Assembly: GCA_020724025.1 (NCBI GenBank)
Contig: DYHU01000254.1
Location: forward strand, 1 to 5,473
Direction of reading: 5' to 3'
From: Syntrophorhabdus sp.
GTDB lineage: Bacteria; Desulfobacterota; BSN033; UBA1163
DNA: 5,473 nucleotides
Positions 4,820 to 5,473 of this stretch are shown piece after piece. Made by a program: the position numbers and the translations under genes. A model generated the notes under the pieces. That model worked only from the letters and a program-made list of their open reading frames with translations. It was not told the DNA's origin and ran no database searches. Within the stretch, counting starts at the first letter, position 1, and every line of letters starts with the position of its first letter.

Positions 4820-5473
4820 TTAACGGTCCAGCACCTCACGCACTTTGCGTGCCAAAGCCTCCGGCGTGAAGGGCTTCTGGATGAAGTTTACTCCCCTATC
4901 GAGCACGCCGTGGTGGACAATGGCGTTGTCCGTGTAGCCGGACATATAGAGAACTTTCGTCTCTGGATACAGAAATTTCAAACGGTCCGTCAGCTCACGT
5001 CCGCTCATCTCCGGCATCACCACATCCGTCAAGATCAAATGAATGGGCTCTTTCCGCTCCCCACAGAGGCGCAATGCCTCATTCCCATTGCCGGCCTCTA
5101 AGACCTTATATCCTTGTGTCTCAAGAATTATCACGGACAGTTTTCGTAAGGCTTCATCATCCTCAACAAGAAGAATGGTTTTACTGCCTTGCGGGATTTC
5201 TTCCACGATCTCTTTTTTTCTCATCTCCTCTGGAAGCTCATCCACCCTCGGCAGATAAATTTTGAACGTTGTCCCTTGTCCTGGTTCGCTGTAAACCCAG
5301 ATGTTGCCTCCGCTCTGTTTCACAATTCCATAAACCGTCGACAACCCTAACCCTGTCCCTTTACCTTTCTCTTTGGTTGTAAAAAAGGGTTCAAAAATAC
5401 GTTCCTTAACGTCGGGAGTCATCCCCATCCCTGTATCACTGATGGAAAGCATCACATAGCGACCTGGAGCCAC
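4820..5473 (-). CDS. Hybrid sensor histidine kinase, C-terminal part (ATPase domain plus receiver); truncated by window edge
   Basis: The last 218 residues of a longer protein are visible. The first codon in view is an internal GTG in [10 protein letters not shown], a usual stretch just before the G1 box, so the gene continues beyond 5473. The ATP-binding part shows the G1 box DTGMGM, the F box IFEPFFTTK and the G2 box [15 protein letters not shown], followed by the [14 protein letters not shown] strand that closes HATPase_c. After a charged linker, the receiver runs from about residue 98 of this fragment: acidic pair in LLVEDDE, phosphoacceptor Asp150 ([13 protein letters not shown]), Ser178 (YMSGYT) and Lys200 (IQKPF). 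The sensory and HisKA parts are outside the window. A C-terminal receiver means phosphate is passed His to Asp inside the protein, usually then to a phosphotransfer domain. No separate Hpt gene is seen here, so its partner is unknown. It runs in the same direction as the rest but is separated by 127 nt of repeats. Confidence 0.93.
   Translation of the reverse strand: MAPGRYVMLSISDTGMGMTPDVKERIFEPFFTTKEKGKGTGLGLSTVYGIVKQSGGNIWVYSEPGQGTTFKIYLPRVDELPEEMRKKEIVEEIPQGSKTILLVEDDEALRKLSVIILETQGYKVLEAGNGNEALRLCGERKEPIHLILTDVVMPEMSGRELTDRLKFLYPETKVLYMSGYTDNAIVHHGVLDRGVNFIQKPFTPEALARKVREVLDR

Overview
The window reads almost entirely on the minus strand: seven genes run in one direction from position 5473 down to 280. 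Together they encode regulatory proteins followed by type II secretion / type IV pilus-type assembly proteins. GC content is moderate. The mix of several families of short dispersed repeats, together with phosphorelay and pilus-assembly genes, resembles Desulfobacterota (Deltaproteobacteria) or related uncultured lineages. This placement is an inference from style and would need a phylogenetic search. There are no rRNA, tRNA, CRISPR or transposase genes.

In transcription order: (1) 5473-4820, the C-terminal part of a hybrid histidine kinase (ATPase domain plus receiver), cut by the window edge. (2) 4692-4336, a small four-helix-bundle protein of the 23S-intervening-sequence family. (3) 4339-4106, a short excisionase/MerR-type helix-turn-helix protein, overlapping gene 2 by four bases (ATGA). 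(4) 4104-2548, a receiver-histidine kinase fusion with no membrane sensor, carrying a C-terminal domain that looks like a decayed GGDEF domain; it begins 1 nt after gene 3. (5) 2489-2121, a stand-alone CheY-like receiver. (6) 2016-799, a GspF/PilC/MshG-type inner-membrane platform protein. (7) 705 (or up to 792) to 280, a GspH/FimT-type pseudopilin. Genes 2-4 appear translationally coupled.

The likely joint role, by inference, is a phosphorelay (hybrid kinase, receiver-kinase, CheY) encoded beside, and possibly controlling, a pilus or secretion machine of which the platform protein and pseudopilin are seen here. The rest of that machine would lie beyond position 1 or elsewhere.

The most striking feature is the non-coding DNA. 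Each of the five genes not directly coupled to the next one has a repeat beginning within about five bases of its stop codon. Several repeat families are involved: 7-bp-period CGGAATT-type arrays, a different 7-bp-period ATGGACA-type array, an 8-bp-period GACTAT hairpin and a perfect 28-bp palindrome. A GC-rich REP-like palindrome sits upstream of the pseudopilin. In three places the repeats have become part of the coding sequence: they supply a kinase stop codon, the N-terminus of the HTH protein and the leader peptide of the pseudopilin. Positions 1-279 hold no convincing gene, only REP-like elements in alternating orientation and a 7-bp array.
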